DNA from: a virus
Length of the DNA stretch: 64,000 bases
Direction: 5' to 3' (one strand)
IMG/VR virus record: IMGVR_UViG_3300034358_000008
Coordinates: 248,001 to 312,000 of that record
Shown: piece by piece, positions 51,332 through 59,366 of the stretch
Layout of the letters: every line of letters begins with the position of its first letter
Numbering within the stretch: the stretch's first letter is position 1
Position numbers and translations under genes: made by a program
Notes under the pieces: model-generated
The model's database searches: none
What the model saw: only the letters and a program-made list of their open reading frames with translations
What the model was told of the DNA's origin: nothing

Positions 51332-52111
51332 ATGTCGGTTCCTTTGGTATTGTTTTCTGGCGGTATGGATTCCACCTACCTCGTTTCTTATATGCTGTCC
51401 GAAGATGGCCCCGTTGATATTCTGTATGTTAATGGTGGACAATCTCGGGAGAAGATGCGCTTAGAGTTAGAGGCACGGGATCGTTTGATTGAATTCATGA
51501 ACCGTGAATACCCTAACAAGATCCAACGCCAGTATGAGATTCTTCAACCAGTCTACATTCATGATGGCTGCAATAAGAAATGGATACAACCGAACGCGTG
51601 GATGCAAGGGGCATTCCGGGTATTGGATGCTAGTCGACATAGCTGTGTCCGAATAGCGTACGTCAATAGTGATGGTGCTTATTTCGGTAGCCATCTCTCG
51701 GATATCAAAGCTCAATGGAAAAGCATGCTCAAGGTGGGTTTCAAAGGCGATCACATTCCACTAGAGTTCGCTATCCTACACATGGACAAACTGGAAGTGT
51801 TGGAAGCAATCGATAAACGTTTGCTCCCGATGGTTTGGGTATGTGAAATGCCGAGCGATGGCAAAGCTTGCCAAAAATGCTCCCCTTGTAAACTAGCTAA
51901 CGCTACACTACATGCGTACAAACAGAGGCATGGTGAAACTGTATGGCGGGCTGTGGCGCGAGCTAAGCGTAAAGACCCTTACGGTACCCCATTGGAAGAA
52001 CAGCGTGAAGAACAACGAGTAGGTGACTTGGCCTATGTGAAGATAAGCTATCCAAGCTACGATCACTATCGTTGTCCCCCGGAGTTTAATAATGAAACGA
52101 TCATGCTGTAA
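51332..52111 (+). CDS. QueC-like PP-loop enzyme (7-cyano-7-deazaguanine synthase family)
   Basis: 259 residues; TTGGAGTAGTT before the ATG. PP-loop SGGMDS (9-14) binds ATP, as in QueC, which makes preQ0 from carboxy-deazaguanine. Four Cys at 171, 180, 183 and 186 (C-x8-C-x2-C-x2-C) match the QueC zinc site. The rest diverges from bacterial QueC. In phages such enzymes feed deazaguanine DNA modification that evades restriction; QueD, QueE, FolE and a DpdA/Tgt-like transferase were not seen in this window. The end overlaps the next gene by 20 nt. Confidence 0.75.
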   Translation: MSVPLVLFSGGMDSTYLVSYMLSEDGPVDILYVNGGQSREKMRLELEARDRLIEFMNREYPNKIQRQYEILQPVYIHDGCNKKWIQPNAWMQGAFRVLDASRHSCVRIAYVNSDGAYFGSHLSDIKAQWKSMLKVGFKGDHIPLEFAILHMDKLEVLEAIDKRLLPMVWVCEMPSDGKACQKCSPCKLANATLHAYKQRHGETVWRAVARAKRKDPYGTPLEEQREEQRVGDLAYVKISYPSYDHYRCPPEFNNETIML

Positions 52112-52325
52112 AGGTGAGACATTTGTATCGGGTAAGCGTCGTGAAGCCGACAGTGATGGTTACATCCTTCTAAATGAAGAGGTCGGTATGAAGGAGCATC
52201 TCCGGGATGCCGAACCTATAAAAACCGCACTACGTAGTATTCAGTTCCCATTGGCTAGACTGATGCTGGTCGATGTACGCAATGCTCACGAACAACCGGG
52301 TCGGATAGGTGAGTATGGCCAATGA
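52092..52325 (+). CDS. Small charged hypothetical protein
   Basis: 77 residues from the ATG at 52092, overlapping the QueC-like gene but with GGAG well placed upstream. N-terminal CC pair and basic stretch, helical C-terminal part. Function unknown. Confidence 0.55.
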   Translation: MKRSCCKGETFVSGKRREADSDGYILLNEEVGMKEHLRDAEPIKTALRSIQFPLARLMLVDVRNAHEQPGRIGEYGQ

Positions 52326-52635
52326 CAAAAAACGCGAACGATATTACAAAGCCAAAGCTCATCCCGCCATGGGGCGAGGTATGGACGGGGAAGTTGATAT
52401 CCTAGCGTACATGAATGGGCCACTACATTTAATAGCGCTTGACTGGCAGATTGATCGTGACCGACGCGATCCAGAAGATGAACTCAGTATGGATTGTTGT
52501 TCTTACACTCGTGAATTCTATGAGTTGGATAAGAGCCTTGATGAACTCTGGTCACCAGATATGAATCGTGAGAATCGAGCGTTGTTAGTTTATCCTCACC
52601 ACCTCAATTCTGATCAGAGTAGAGAGAATGGCTAA
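52315..52635 (+). CDS. Small charged hypothetical protein
   Basis: 106 residues from the ATG at 52315, with AGGTGA just upstream; a GTG at 52309 is an alternative. Basic N terminus, acidic middle, His-containing C terminus. Overlaps both neighbours. Confidence 0.6.
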   Translation: MANDKKRERYYKAKAHPAMGRGMDGEVDILAYMNGPLHLIALDWQIDRDRRDPEDELSMDCCSYTREFYELDKSLDELWSPDMNRENRALLVYPHHLNSDQSRENG

Positions 52636-52928
52636 TGGGTAGAAAGTTTGGAGGCAAATGCTTTTTCTACAGTGCTCGAGAAGTACCTGACGCACCTGTG
52701 ACTAATGTTGAACTTGGTGGACTAGATGGTTTTGGCTTAGAAACGAGTAGTACAGTTCTGCGTGATGACGAACCTAACCGTCTAATGCGTAATCGACGTG
52801 AAGGTGGTTGGCGCGACGAATTCAGAGTGGGTGAAACCAATGCTAACCGATCCACAGTTACTTTTAGGCAAGCGGGTAACAGTGAATGGTTACACAGTCG
52901 GCGCCTGAACGATGACCAGCGTACCTGA
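52635..52928 (+). CDS. Small charged hypothetical protein
   Basis: 97 residues, TAATG-coupled to the previous gene. Gly/Arg/Asn/Asp-rich; likely disordered. Last of the small polar protein series. Confidence 0.6.
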   Translation: MGRKFGGKCFFYSAREVPDAPVTNVELGGLDGFGLETSSTVLRDDEPNRLMRNRREGGWRDEFRVGETNANRSTVTFRQAGNSEWLHSRRLNDDQRT

Positions 52929-52964
52929 TTCTATGTGACCCATTAATTATAACAGAGGTGCTAC

Positions 52965-53333
52965 ATGGCAATCCCAACACCCGACAGCTTGATTGCTGTT
53001 GTTAAACCTGTACTCGATACAACAGCTGGTTTCATTTCAAAGCTCAGTGCTTTGATGGCGGATGCTGGTACTGTAAACGACGCTTATCGCGGCGCAGGTC
53101 AGTTCAGCTTCTATGTACCGGGTTACATCAACCCGACGGTGGAAATTGAAGTAAGTAAAGCATTGGTTACAGCAGGTTATGTGGTACATGCCTTCAAGCA
53201 ACAAGTTGGTTATATGCCAGCAGCCCACATGGTCGATATTGAAGCAGCCGATTACACCAACGAAGGTGTAACTGGTAATAGTCAATTCCTCTGGGTACAA
53301 GTTACCATTTCGAAAAAGAAAGTGGTGGAATAA
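52965..53333 (+). CDS. Hypothetical protein
   Basis: 122 residues with CAGAGGTGCTAC before the ATG. Balanced alpha/beta composition with a C-terminal strand ending in KKKVVE. Followed by a terminator. Function unknown. Confidence 0.7.
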   Translation: MAIPTPDSLIAVVKPVLDTTAGFISKLSALMADAGTVNDAYRGAGQFSFYVPGYINPTVEIEVSKALVTAGYVVHAFKQQVGYMPAAHMVDIEAADYTNEGVTGNSQFLWVQVTISKKKVVE

Positions 53334-53347
53334 AGTAACGACATATC

Positions 53348-53392
53348 GCCAGTCCTCCGGGACTGGCTTTATTACCTTTTTTCTTTTTGCCA
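53348..53392 (+). terminator. Rho-independent terminator
   Basis: GCCAGTCC-TCCG-GGACTGGC (8-bp stem) followed by TTTATTACCTTTTTTCTTTTT. Confidence 0.85.
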
Positions 53393-53411
53393 ATTCAATA
53401 AATTTGAGATT

Positions 53412-53419
53412 TATATCAT
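53412..53419 (+). promoter_or_regulatory. Phage promoter-like TATATCAT motif
   Basis: TATATCAT inside GAGATTTATATCATG, 37 nt before the ATG at 53457. The preceding bases (CAATTCAATAAATTTGAGATT) are a diverged version of the exact 30-nt repeat found at 29130 and 46594. It would drive the long operon running to about 60.1 kb. Confidence 0.6.
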
Positions 53420-53456
53420 GCATTTGATCCTAAACCAACATGATGGTTAATACAAA

Positions 53457-53921
53457 ATGACTAACACTGTACCTGAACAACTTTACGGCACTGACGATTA
53501 CATCAAGTATGATTTCCACCGTACGGATGTAACTCCAGACATGTGTGAATCAGCTGTAGCATTCGCTGAGAACAATCCCGACACTGACGAACATAGCTAC
53601 AACCAGTTCCGTGACCTACGTACATTGGTTGAAGAGAACTTCAATAACCCGTACGACCTCGAACGTATCACTGATGAAATCGGTGAAGGTTATGAGATCG
53701 CTATCGGTTACCGCACGTCTCCAACTGACGAAGCTTGGGGTCTTCTGGATCGTTACTTCAAACTGAATGGTTGGTTGAAGTTCACATATTCCTCATTTGG
53801 TTGCTATAAATGGCATACCCGTCACAAAGATGTAATCACCGATTCTTCGTCGGGCATTAACTACCGTATTAAAGTCTACCACAAACTACTGGAGCAAACA
53901 GATGCCTTGGCCAGCGCGTGA
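53457..53921 (+). CDS. Hypothetical protein
   Basis: 154 residues, first gene of a long operon of tightly overlapping genes. Tyr/Asp-rich, mixed alpha/beta. Overlaps the next frame by 20 nt. No family recognised. Confidence 0.65.
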   Translation: MTNTVPEQLYGTDDYIKYDFHRTDVTPDMCESAVAFAENNPDTDEHSYNQFRDLRTLVEENFNNPYDLERITDEIGEGYEIAIGYRTSPTDEAWGLLDRYFKLNGWLKFTYSSFGCYKWHTRHKDVITDSSSGINYRIKVYHKLLEQTDALASA

Positions 53922-54408
53922 TTCAGGTTTCCAAGTAAAAGAAACACCGGGTGTATATAGCTGGAACAAACCAAATCTGGCTAAAAGGATGTGGTATCGT
54001 CTTACGGGTCAAGCAGATATGAAACGGCTTGAATTGATGGCGCGCCAAACTCTTGAACGCTATATGTTTCAATGCTGGATTCAAGATGATGCAGATGGTT
54101 TCACTGGGTGGCGTTGGGACAAGTACAAGGTAGACTTCGTAATCGTTAGTGCAGCTAACCGTTATAAAGATATCGTCGTAATGGGACCACGGCATTACAG
54201 TAACTTGATGATGGCACACATCGAAGCTTATGGTGGCGTTGACCTACTCAGGAAATATGCTGGGGATGATCTCGAACAAGGTTTCGTAGATCAGTACGGT
54301 ACTTTCTATGACCGAGTGACGGCTAAGAAGATTGCAATCAAACGTGGTCAATTACGTTACCCTCAAAACTGCCCCGGTTCAGATCTGTTCTCCGAAGGAA
54401 TCTGCTAA
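53902..54408 (+). CDS. Hypothetical protein
   Basis: 168 residues, start inside the previous gene with CTGGAG upstream. Trp/Arg-rich, alpha/beta. TAATG coupling to the next gene. Confidence 0.65.
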   Translation: MPWPARDSGFQVKETPGVYSWNKPNLAKRMWYRLTGQADMKRLELMARQTLERYMFQCWIQDDADGFTGWRWDKYKVDFVIVSAANRYKDIVVMGPRHYSNLMMAHIEAYGGVDLLRKYAGDDLEQGFVDQYGTFYDRVTAKKIAIKRGQLRYPQNCPGSDLFSEGIC

Positions 54409-54836
54409 TGAAGAAGTCTAAAGCTCGAATCGTAACCTCAATGGAATTCGTGGGCACTACCTTGAAGTTCGAGGATGTCCTCTACAAAGCTATTCCCCAA
54501 GTAGGCGATGCATTACCTTTCCTACGGATAGATAAAGTTGGTGATAAGGTGCGTATCCTGAAAACCGAAGGGTTCTTAGGTGACTTTGGGGACAACCATC
54601 GTTTCGACTTTAAGATCCATCGGGAAGTTAGTGGTGAAGATCCACACGAACTACACACGGGTTCCGGTGATACCCACAAGGTGACTGTATACACGGGTAT
54701 CAAAGACGCTGAGTTCTTATATGCCATCGAAGGTATGGAAGATGGTGATATTCGCATTACCCATTCAGTTGATTTCCTAAAAGAGTGGAGGCATCTGGAT
54801 GTTGCAGGTTACCTGTTCACGAGAGTGGTTAGCTAA
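54408..54836 (+). CDS. Hypothetical protein
   Basis: 142 residues. Beta-rich with a His-containing loop (DPHELHTGSGDTHKV). No family recognised. Coupled to neighbours at both ends. Confidence 0.65.
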   Translation: MKKSKARIVTSMEFVGTTLKFEDVLYKAIPQVGDALPFLRIDKVGDKVRILKTEGFLGDFGDNHRFDFKIHREVSGEDPHELHTGSGDTHKVTVYTGIKDAEFLYAIEGMEDGDIRITHSVDFLKEWRHLDVAGYLFTRVVS

Positions 54837-54997
54837 TGACCCCACTGCAATGGGAACTCAATTGGATTGACCAAAACGCGCACCGTTATGATTCCATCGA
54901 TCATACCACGTTGGTTAAGTTCAACATTACTAAGCGTTATCAACGTAACGCTTTACTCAAGCAACTTCAATCACTACGCCCAAGGATACTTAAATGA
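54836..54997 (+). CDS. Small hypothetical protein (53 aa)
   Basis: 53 residues; the start overlaps the previous stop (TAATG) and the end overlaps the next start (ATGA). Basic, helical C terminus (NALLKQLQSLRPRILK). Coding is supported by the perfect overlaps and by its filling an otherwise empty 157-nt interval. Confidence 0.6.
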   Translation: MTPLQWELNWIDQNAHRYDSIDHTTLVKFNITKRYQRNALLKQLQSLRPRILK

Positions 54998-55467
54998 ATC
55001 ACCTAGATATCATCCGTTCCTTTAGCCGCTCCATGAAACTGGAACTAAGTTATGGTGGGAATAACAACAGTAAGATCAACATGATGGAACGTTGCATTGG
55101 TGGTGATCTTCTGGAAGTCCACCTGTCGCCGGAAGAAGACGAGTTCGCTGATGCACAGGACTTCGGTTGGAAGCTTTTGGTGGATGTCATGGTTAAACGT
55201 GCTCCTTACGACTTCGAAGATCGCTTGTGGCGTTGGGAACCAAAAGAGATAGCCCATGGTAAGATCGCTTTCCATCACTGGGATCATGCGGAGCTGCTTA
55301 AGCGTGGCGCAGAATGGTTGCTTGAACACGAAGACCACAAAACTGGATTAGTTCCAGCTTGGGATGCTAACCGTAAAGATGTTGGTCCCGTAGTACGCAC
55401 TGTTAAATGTGGTGCAATAGGTAGGCTAAAACACTACACCACTGTAAAAGGGTTTGAAGATGCTTGA
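54994..55467 (+). CDS. Hypothetical protein
   Basis: 157 residues, ATGA-coupled. Alpha/beta, Trp/His-rich middle (HHWDHAELLKRGAEWLLEH). No family recognised. Confidence 0.65.
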   Translation: MNHLDIIRSFSRSMKLELSYGGNNNSKINMMERCIGGDLLEVHLSPEEDEFADAQDFGWKLLVDVMVKRAPYDFEDRLWRWEPKEIAHGKIAFHHWDHAELLKRGAEWLLEHEDHKTGLVPAWDANRKDVGPVVRTVKCGAIGRLKHYTTVKGFEDA

Positions 55468-55516
55468 GTATTTACCTCCGTACCAGATGATGTACTACCT
55501 GTGATCGGAGGTAACC

Positions 55517-56167
55517 ATGGAACAAGAATACGTTGCAATTGTAGGCTCACGTGAAGCGAGTCTTGATGATCTCGAACTACTGATTCGTATAGGTCGTACT
55601 TATACGGATCTAGGGATCGCTGTTAGTTCAGGGGATGCTTTCGGAGCGGATCGTGCTGGTTGGTATGGCGCTAAACAATCCCGGAAGTATTCAGAAGTAG
55701 GTGCTCGAATCTATTTGGTGGAATCCAAAGCTTCTCGTAAGCGTGTAACACAGCAACCATTTTTCATGGTCGCTCAAGACTTCGCAGAGAACTGGGACTT
55801 AGCTCGAGCAATCGCTCAGACCGCAAGAGGTTCATTCAGGGGACTGGATGATTACGGTGAAGCTCTGCATACCCGTAACGTGTTCCAGATTCTTGGACAT
55901 GATCTTAAGTCTCATGTAAGAGCTATAATCTATTCGGCACCTACTAAGGGTGATGTTAAACGCGAGGTGATAACCGGTGGAACCGCAACCGCCTTGCATA
56001 TCGCCATTGAAGCAGGTGTACCCATTCGAAAGAATCTGTTTACAGAAGAGGGTACCAAGTGGGCAATTGAGTTCCTTAAGCGTTATGAACAAGATTACCC
56101 ATATGAAGAAATTGATTGGCGTCAAATCCTGAGGCCAACTGATCCACGATTAGAACATCTTTGCTGA
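55517..56167 (+). CDS. SLOG/DprA-like Rossmann protein
   Basis: 216 residues with CGGAGGTAACC before the ATG. Seen: strand VAIVGSRE (6-13), SSGDAFGAD (about 38-46), HTRNVFQILG and IIYSAPTKGD blocks, and a C-terminal GGTATALHIAIEAGVPIRKNL. This layout matches SLOG superfamily (DprA/Smf-TIGR00732-like) proteins, which bind nucleotides or single-stranded DNA. Homologs occur in many phages without known role. A nucleotide-sensing or DNA-processing role is inference. Confidence 0.7.
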   Translation: MEQEYVAIVGSREASLDDLELLIRIGRTYTDLGIAVSSGDAFGADRAGWYGAKQSRKYSEVGARIYLVESKASRKRVTQQPFFMVAQDFAENWDLARAIAQTARGSFRGLDDYGEALHTRNVFQILGHDLKSHVRAIIYSAPTKGDVKREVITGGTATALHIAIEAGVPIRKNLFTEEGTKWAIEFLKRYEQDYPYEEIDWRQILRPTDPRLEHLC

Positions 56168-56174
56168 GGCATGT

Positions 56175-56540
56175 ATGACAACTCCTAACCTAGTTCAGAC
56201 TGAAGTCGCTGATCTGATCAAGCGAACATTTGAACTACAGATCCCATTGCTGTGGAAACAATGCTTCATTGCACCAATGGCTTTCCATGGTGATTACACT
56301 AACATCAAGTTACCTTCACGTAGTATGCCTGGGCTTGAGCTGCACATGTGGAAGAACCGTTTAGAATGTCACTACTTAGGGCAGATCTATTCGGTAGACT
56401 GGTCAGTAGGTCGTCCATGGCATGTTAAGGGGGATTTCGTTCTGAGTCCTAATTGGCGCAGTGCCAAAGGTATCTTCGTCCACACACTCAGTACGCTTAC
56501 ACACCATGCACTGAAGATGGCTGAACACATCATCCTCTAA
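56175..56540 (+). CDS. Hypothetical protein
   Basis: 121 residues, 7 nt after the SLOG gene. His/Trp-rich and alpha/beta. Function unknown. Confidence 0.65.
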   Translation: MTTPNLVQTEVADLIKRTFELQIPLLWKQCFIAPMAFHGDYTNIKLPSRSMPGLELHMWKNRLECHYLGQIYSVDWSVGRPWHVKGDFVLSPNWRSAKGIFVHTLSTLTHHALKMAEHIIL

Positions 56541-56549
56541 GGACTAGTC

Positions 56550-56909
56550 ATGAGTTTTGAAACAACCCATAGAGGTAACCTCTGGACGCATAGTGCATCT
56601 ATTAAAGGTGGACGTAGAGAGCAAGTCAAGAAAGGTGTGTTTGTAATTGACCATCGTAACTCCGGTAGATTCATTATCGGGACTTCTCAAGACGTGTCCA
56701 AGGAAGTTGATAAGCAGATGGCCTTACTCGCTAAGGGTAAGTTCCCAATCAAGCATCTGCAACGGCAATACGATTTCGAACAGCAACGCGAAGATCGTCA
56801 ACCAGCATTCGTTATCATCGAGTATCCATTGAAGTCGGATAAAGACATCAAAAAGACTCTTAAGGAGATTCGTGAAACTAACACGGCTCCTTACTGCTTA
56901 CTTAACTGA
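56550..56909 (+). CDS. GIY-YIG-like domain protein, probably inactive
   Basis: 119 residues. The segment GVFVIDHRNSGRFIIGTS, followed by KFPIKHLQRQYDF and a C-terminal CLLN, aligns with GIY-YIG nucleases (GVY...YIGSS...HLQ.AY...YNLN). The first catalytic Tyr is Phe, YIG is IIG, and the expected Arg after the YIG strand (usually KKR) is missing (SKEV). So the fold may be kept without nuclease activity. No NUMOD repeats, unlike the homing endonuclease at 42277. Confidence 0.55.
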   Translation: MSFETTHRGNLWTHSASIKGGRREQVKKGVFVIDHRNSGRFIIGTSQDVSKEVDKQMALLAKGKFPIKHLQRQYDFEQQREDRQPAFVIIEYPLKSDKDIKKTLKEIRETNTAPYCLLN

Positions 56910-56917
56910 GGCAACCC

Positions 56918-57553
56918 ATGAAAATGCAACGTAACCATAATGAACAACAGATCGTAATGTCAGTCGAACATTACAATCAACTAATCGGTATGTCTTGTAG
57001 TGGTATGGAATATGACCCACAACGCATCCAACGACATGTCCGCAAGTTCAACCCTTTCCTCCAAGCCCCACATCAAGAACGCGTGAAGACGTTCGAAAGC
57101 AAACGTTCTAAACGTATTCGTGAAGTGCGTGATTTGGTAGAGAAGCATCACGGTGAAGTTCTGTACGGCATTACAGACGTACGTCAATATGCCAATGAAG
57201 AACAAGGACCGGTTTACACTCCTGTGCGTGTACGACGCATCAATAAAGAAAAACGTTGGTTGGTAGATACGTACAAACCAGAAGAAACGAAATTCGGTTA
57301 TTACACTAAGACTTCGGTTACAGCTGATACCTTATTCGTAGATGTACCTGAAGGCTACATCCAACTTTTAGGTCCAGGCGTATACCGTAACTTGTTCGTT
57401 AAAGAATGGTCTGGTATACATTTCTACCACCTGCAAGAACAGGCTGAACGAGAAAACTGGGAACGGGAAGAGTACTTGGAAAAACAACGTATGAAAGCTT
57501 ACCGTGAAAGTAACCCACGAGTTGAACTTGTCAGTGCCATCGGCGAACGATAA
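56918..57553 (+). CDS. Hypothetical basic protein
   Basis: 211 residues; ATG at 56918 (or 56924) after GAGGCAACCC. Basic N-terminal half (KTFESKRSKRIREVRDLVEKHH), beta-rich middle and a Glu/Arg coiled-coil-like C terminus. Possibly nucleic-acid binding. TAATG-coupled to the next gene. Confidence 0.65.
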   Translation: MKMQRNHNEQQIVMSVEHYNQLIGMSCSGMEYDPQRIQRHVRKFNPFLQAPHQERVKTFESKRSKRIREVRDLVEKHHGEVLYGITDVRQYANEEQGPVYTPVRVRRINKEKRWLVDTYKPEETKFGYYTKTSVTADTLFVDVPEGYIQLLGPGVYRNLFVKEWSGIHFYHLQEQAERENWEREEYLEKQRMKAYRESNPRVELVSAIGER

Positions 57554-57723
57554 TGGCTAAACATAACCGTCATTGGTTTAAGACAAAGTTAAAACACCGC
57601 CTTAAACTAAACGATAAGTACAATCCCAATCGCTGGGTACGGGTATCGTTCAGAGAAACCATTAGTAGTCCTTTCGGGGACTTTCTTAAACGTTGGGCAG
57701 AATACGTAATGAAGGATGACTAA
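57553..57723 (+). CDS. Small basic hypothetical protein (56 aa)
   Basis: 56 residues, TAATG overlaps at both ends. Very basic N terminus (KTKLKHRLKLNDKY) and Trp-containing C terminus. Coding is supported by the perfect overlaps. A TCCTTTCGGGGA stem-like run inside it is probably incidental. Confidence 0.6.
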   Translation: MAKHNRHWFKTKLKHRLKLNDKYNPNRWVRVSFRETISSPFGDFLKRWAEYVMKDD

Positions 57724-58406
57724 TGCGCAATCAACCACCAAGAGAATTCACTGTTGTAGATATGGCTCGGGCCTTCTGTATTGCTGCTCACGCAGGCGTT
57801 GGACAGAAACGTAAGTACACGGGTGAGGATTACCACCACCATCCTGAGGAAGCCTTACAGATCCTCCTGACTTACTGTGATCCATGCCATGCACAACAAG
57901 CAGCAATCCTGCTACACGACGTCGTTGAAGATACCTCGGTAACACGACAACATATCGCCCAAGTATTCGGTCAAACTGTGTCTACTCTGGTTTGGGGTAT
58001 AACTGACGTATCCCGTAAAGAAGATGGTAACCGGGTCGTCCGTAAACGTCTAGACCGTGAACACATCCTGCGTGGGTGCGATAAGGTTCTGGAGATGAAA
58101 CTTGCCGATTTGATCTCCAACACCCGTTCGATTGCTAAACATGATAAGAAGTTTGCACGGGTGTATCTAGCAGAGAAGATTCTGATCCTATCTGACATGG
58201 TAGATCGGATGGGAGGCACACTGATTTACGAAGAAGCCTGTGAAGTTGCAGCTGCGGCAGGTAAAGAAGTATTTGAAACCCCACTGGAACACTTCACTAT
58301 TTGGGACGAACTTTTCAAAGGACGTGCTGACTATAATGATTTCATGAAAGAAGTTTACCCGGAGATTACCAATGAAGTCCAGAGTGATGACAGCGTCCCA
58401 ACTTAG
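57723..58406 (+). CDS. SpoT/MESH1-like HD hydrolase (putative ppGpp hydrolase)
   Basis: 227 residues. HD-domain signature of (p)ppGpp hydrolases: AHAG (22-25), RKYTGEDYHHHP (30-41), LLHDVVEDT (63-71; His65-Asp66), an FG-x-x-V-x-x-LV-x-GITD block (82-95) and KLADLISNT near 126-134. These match SpoT/RSH hydrolase and MESH1. No synthetase domain. Residues 36-41 replace the usual PY-x-x-HP. It would lower host alarmone levels in the cytoplasm or cleave a related nucleotide such as NADPH (as MESH1 can). TAATG-coupled; overlaps the next gene by 35 nt. Confidence 0.8.
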   Translation: MRNQPPREFTVVDMARAFCIAAHAGVGQKRKYTGEDYHHHPEEALQILLTYCDPCHAQQAAILLHDVVEDTSVTRQHIAQVFGQTVSTLVWGITDVSRKEDGNRVVRKRLDREHILRGCDKVLEMKLADLISNTRSIAKHDKKFARVYLAEKILILSDMVDRMGGTLIYEEACEVAAAAGKEVFETPLEHFTIWDELFKGRADYNDFMKEVYPEITNEVQSDDSVPT

Positions 58407-58782
58407 TGCTATCAACCCGAAGTTTGATAACGGGATTGTGTACCACTACGGGGTAGAAGAAAAAGTCCAAGAGGTCATCAAGATCGTGGACAAATACAAT
58501 CGCGTACTTGATTATGGGATGCCTATCTCCGGTACGGCTTTCATTCGACTCAACACGACTGTTAAGCGTGATAAGAATTCTGCACCATGGTCTATGTCTG
58601 GTGGTGCAATGGTGCGTGAAACGATTGGTGCTGAAGTAGAGCATTCGATCGCAAACGTACTTGAACTTAATCCGGGTTACGTAGTAGCTAAACAGCTGCT
58701 GACTTTAAACATCGTCAACGAGTGGGATCGATATGTGGTAGTATTCGAACTCTACCTTGATCTCGAACAGAAGGATGTATAA
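58372..58782 (+). CDS. Hypothetical protein
   Basis: 136 residues, starting inside the end of the HD hydrolase gene, which suggests coupling. Alpha/beta with a C-terminal strand-rich part. No family recognised. Confidence 0.65.
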   Translation: MKSRVMTASQLSAINPKFDNGIVYHYGVEEKVQEVIKIVDKYNRVLDYGMPISGTAFIRLNTTVKRDKNSAPWSMSGGAMVRETIGAEVEHSIANVLELNPGYVVAKQLLTLNIVNEWDRYVVVFELYLDLEQKDV

Positions 58783-59220
58783 ATGTCTCTAACATTACCC
58801 AATGAATGGAAAGAAGCTATCGAAGCTGAATGGCCTAATCATAGAGAAGTTCTCGGTGTATGGTTACCGAAGTCAAAGGTATTAATTTATAACGCCCGCG
58901 ACGATTCACAGCTTAATGTTCTTTTGTCGCGTATCCCAAAAGAATGGAGTGAGGCAGCAGTACTACCGTTCAGTGATTGGTTCAAACTAACTGATCATAA
59001 GAAAGAACAATACATCGACAAACATTTGATCCTAACCCGGTACATACCCCGTGAAGGAATATGTCATGTTCCCGGTTACTTGTTTTTCTTACCTTACAGC
59101 GTTATAGCTGAAGAACAAGGTAGGTTCACTGACATACGTGATCAGTCAGGTTGGAAGTGGGGTAGTCATGAACGTCGAATCTTATCCAGAGAAGTTTTGA
59201 ACGGAGAAGTTGTATTGTGA
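58783..59220 (+). CDS. Hypothetical protein
   Basis: 145 residues, ATG directly after the previous stop. Trp/Glu-rich with a hydrophobic VPGYLFFLPYSVI stretch. Function unknown. Confidence 0.65.
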   Translation: MSLTLPNEWKEAIEAEWPNHREVLGVWLPKSKVLIYNARDDSQLNVLLSRIPKEWSEAAVLPFSDWFKLTDHKKEQYIDKHLILTRYIPREGICHVPGYLFFLPYSVIAEEQGRFTDIRDQSGWKWGSHERRILSREVLNGEVVL

Positions 59221-59366
59221 AGGTCGGTAACTCCAAATTGTTTCGTAAGTTACATCTGAACCGTAAATCAACTCGCATTCACGATCTGTTTGCGAACAAA
59301 CCTAAGTGCGAAATACCTCCGGTCGAGAACTGGTGGAAGGCACGTAACGTAAAGGACACCGTATGA
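59217..59366 (+). CDS. Small basic hypothetical protein (GTG start, 49 aa)
   Basis: 49 residues from GTG in a GTGA overlap with the preceding stop; it ends in an ATGA overlap with the next gene. Basic N-terminal half. Coding is supported by the overlaps and by filling the gap. Confidence 0.55.
   Translation: MKVGNSKLFRKLHLNRKSTRIHDLFANKPKCEIPPVENWWKARNVKDTV

Noticed and set aside
57667-57682. TCCTTTCGGGGA hairpin as a terminator
   Set aside because: It lies inside a coupled small gene, has a short imperfect stem and no U tract.
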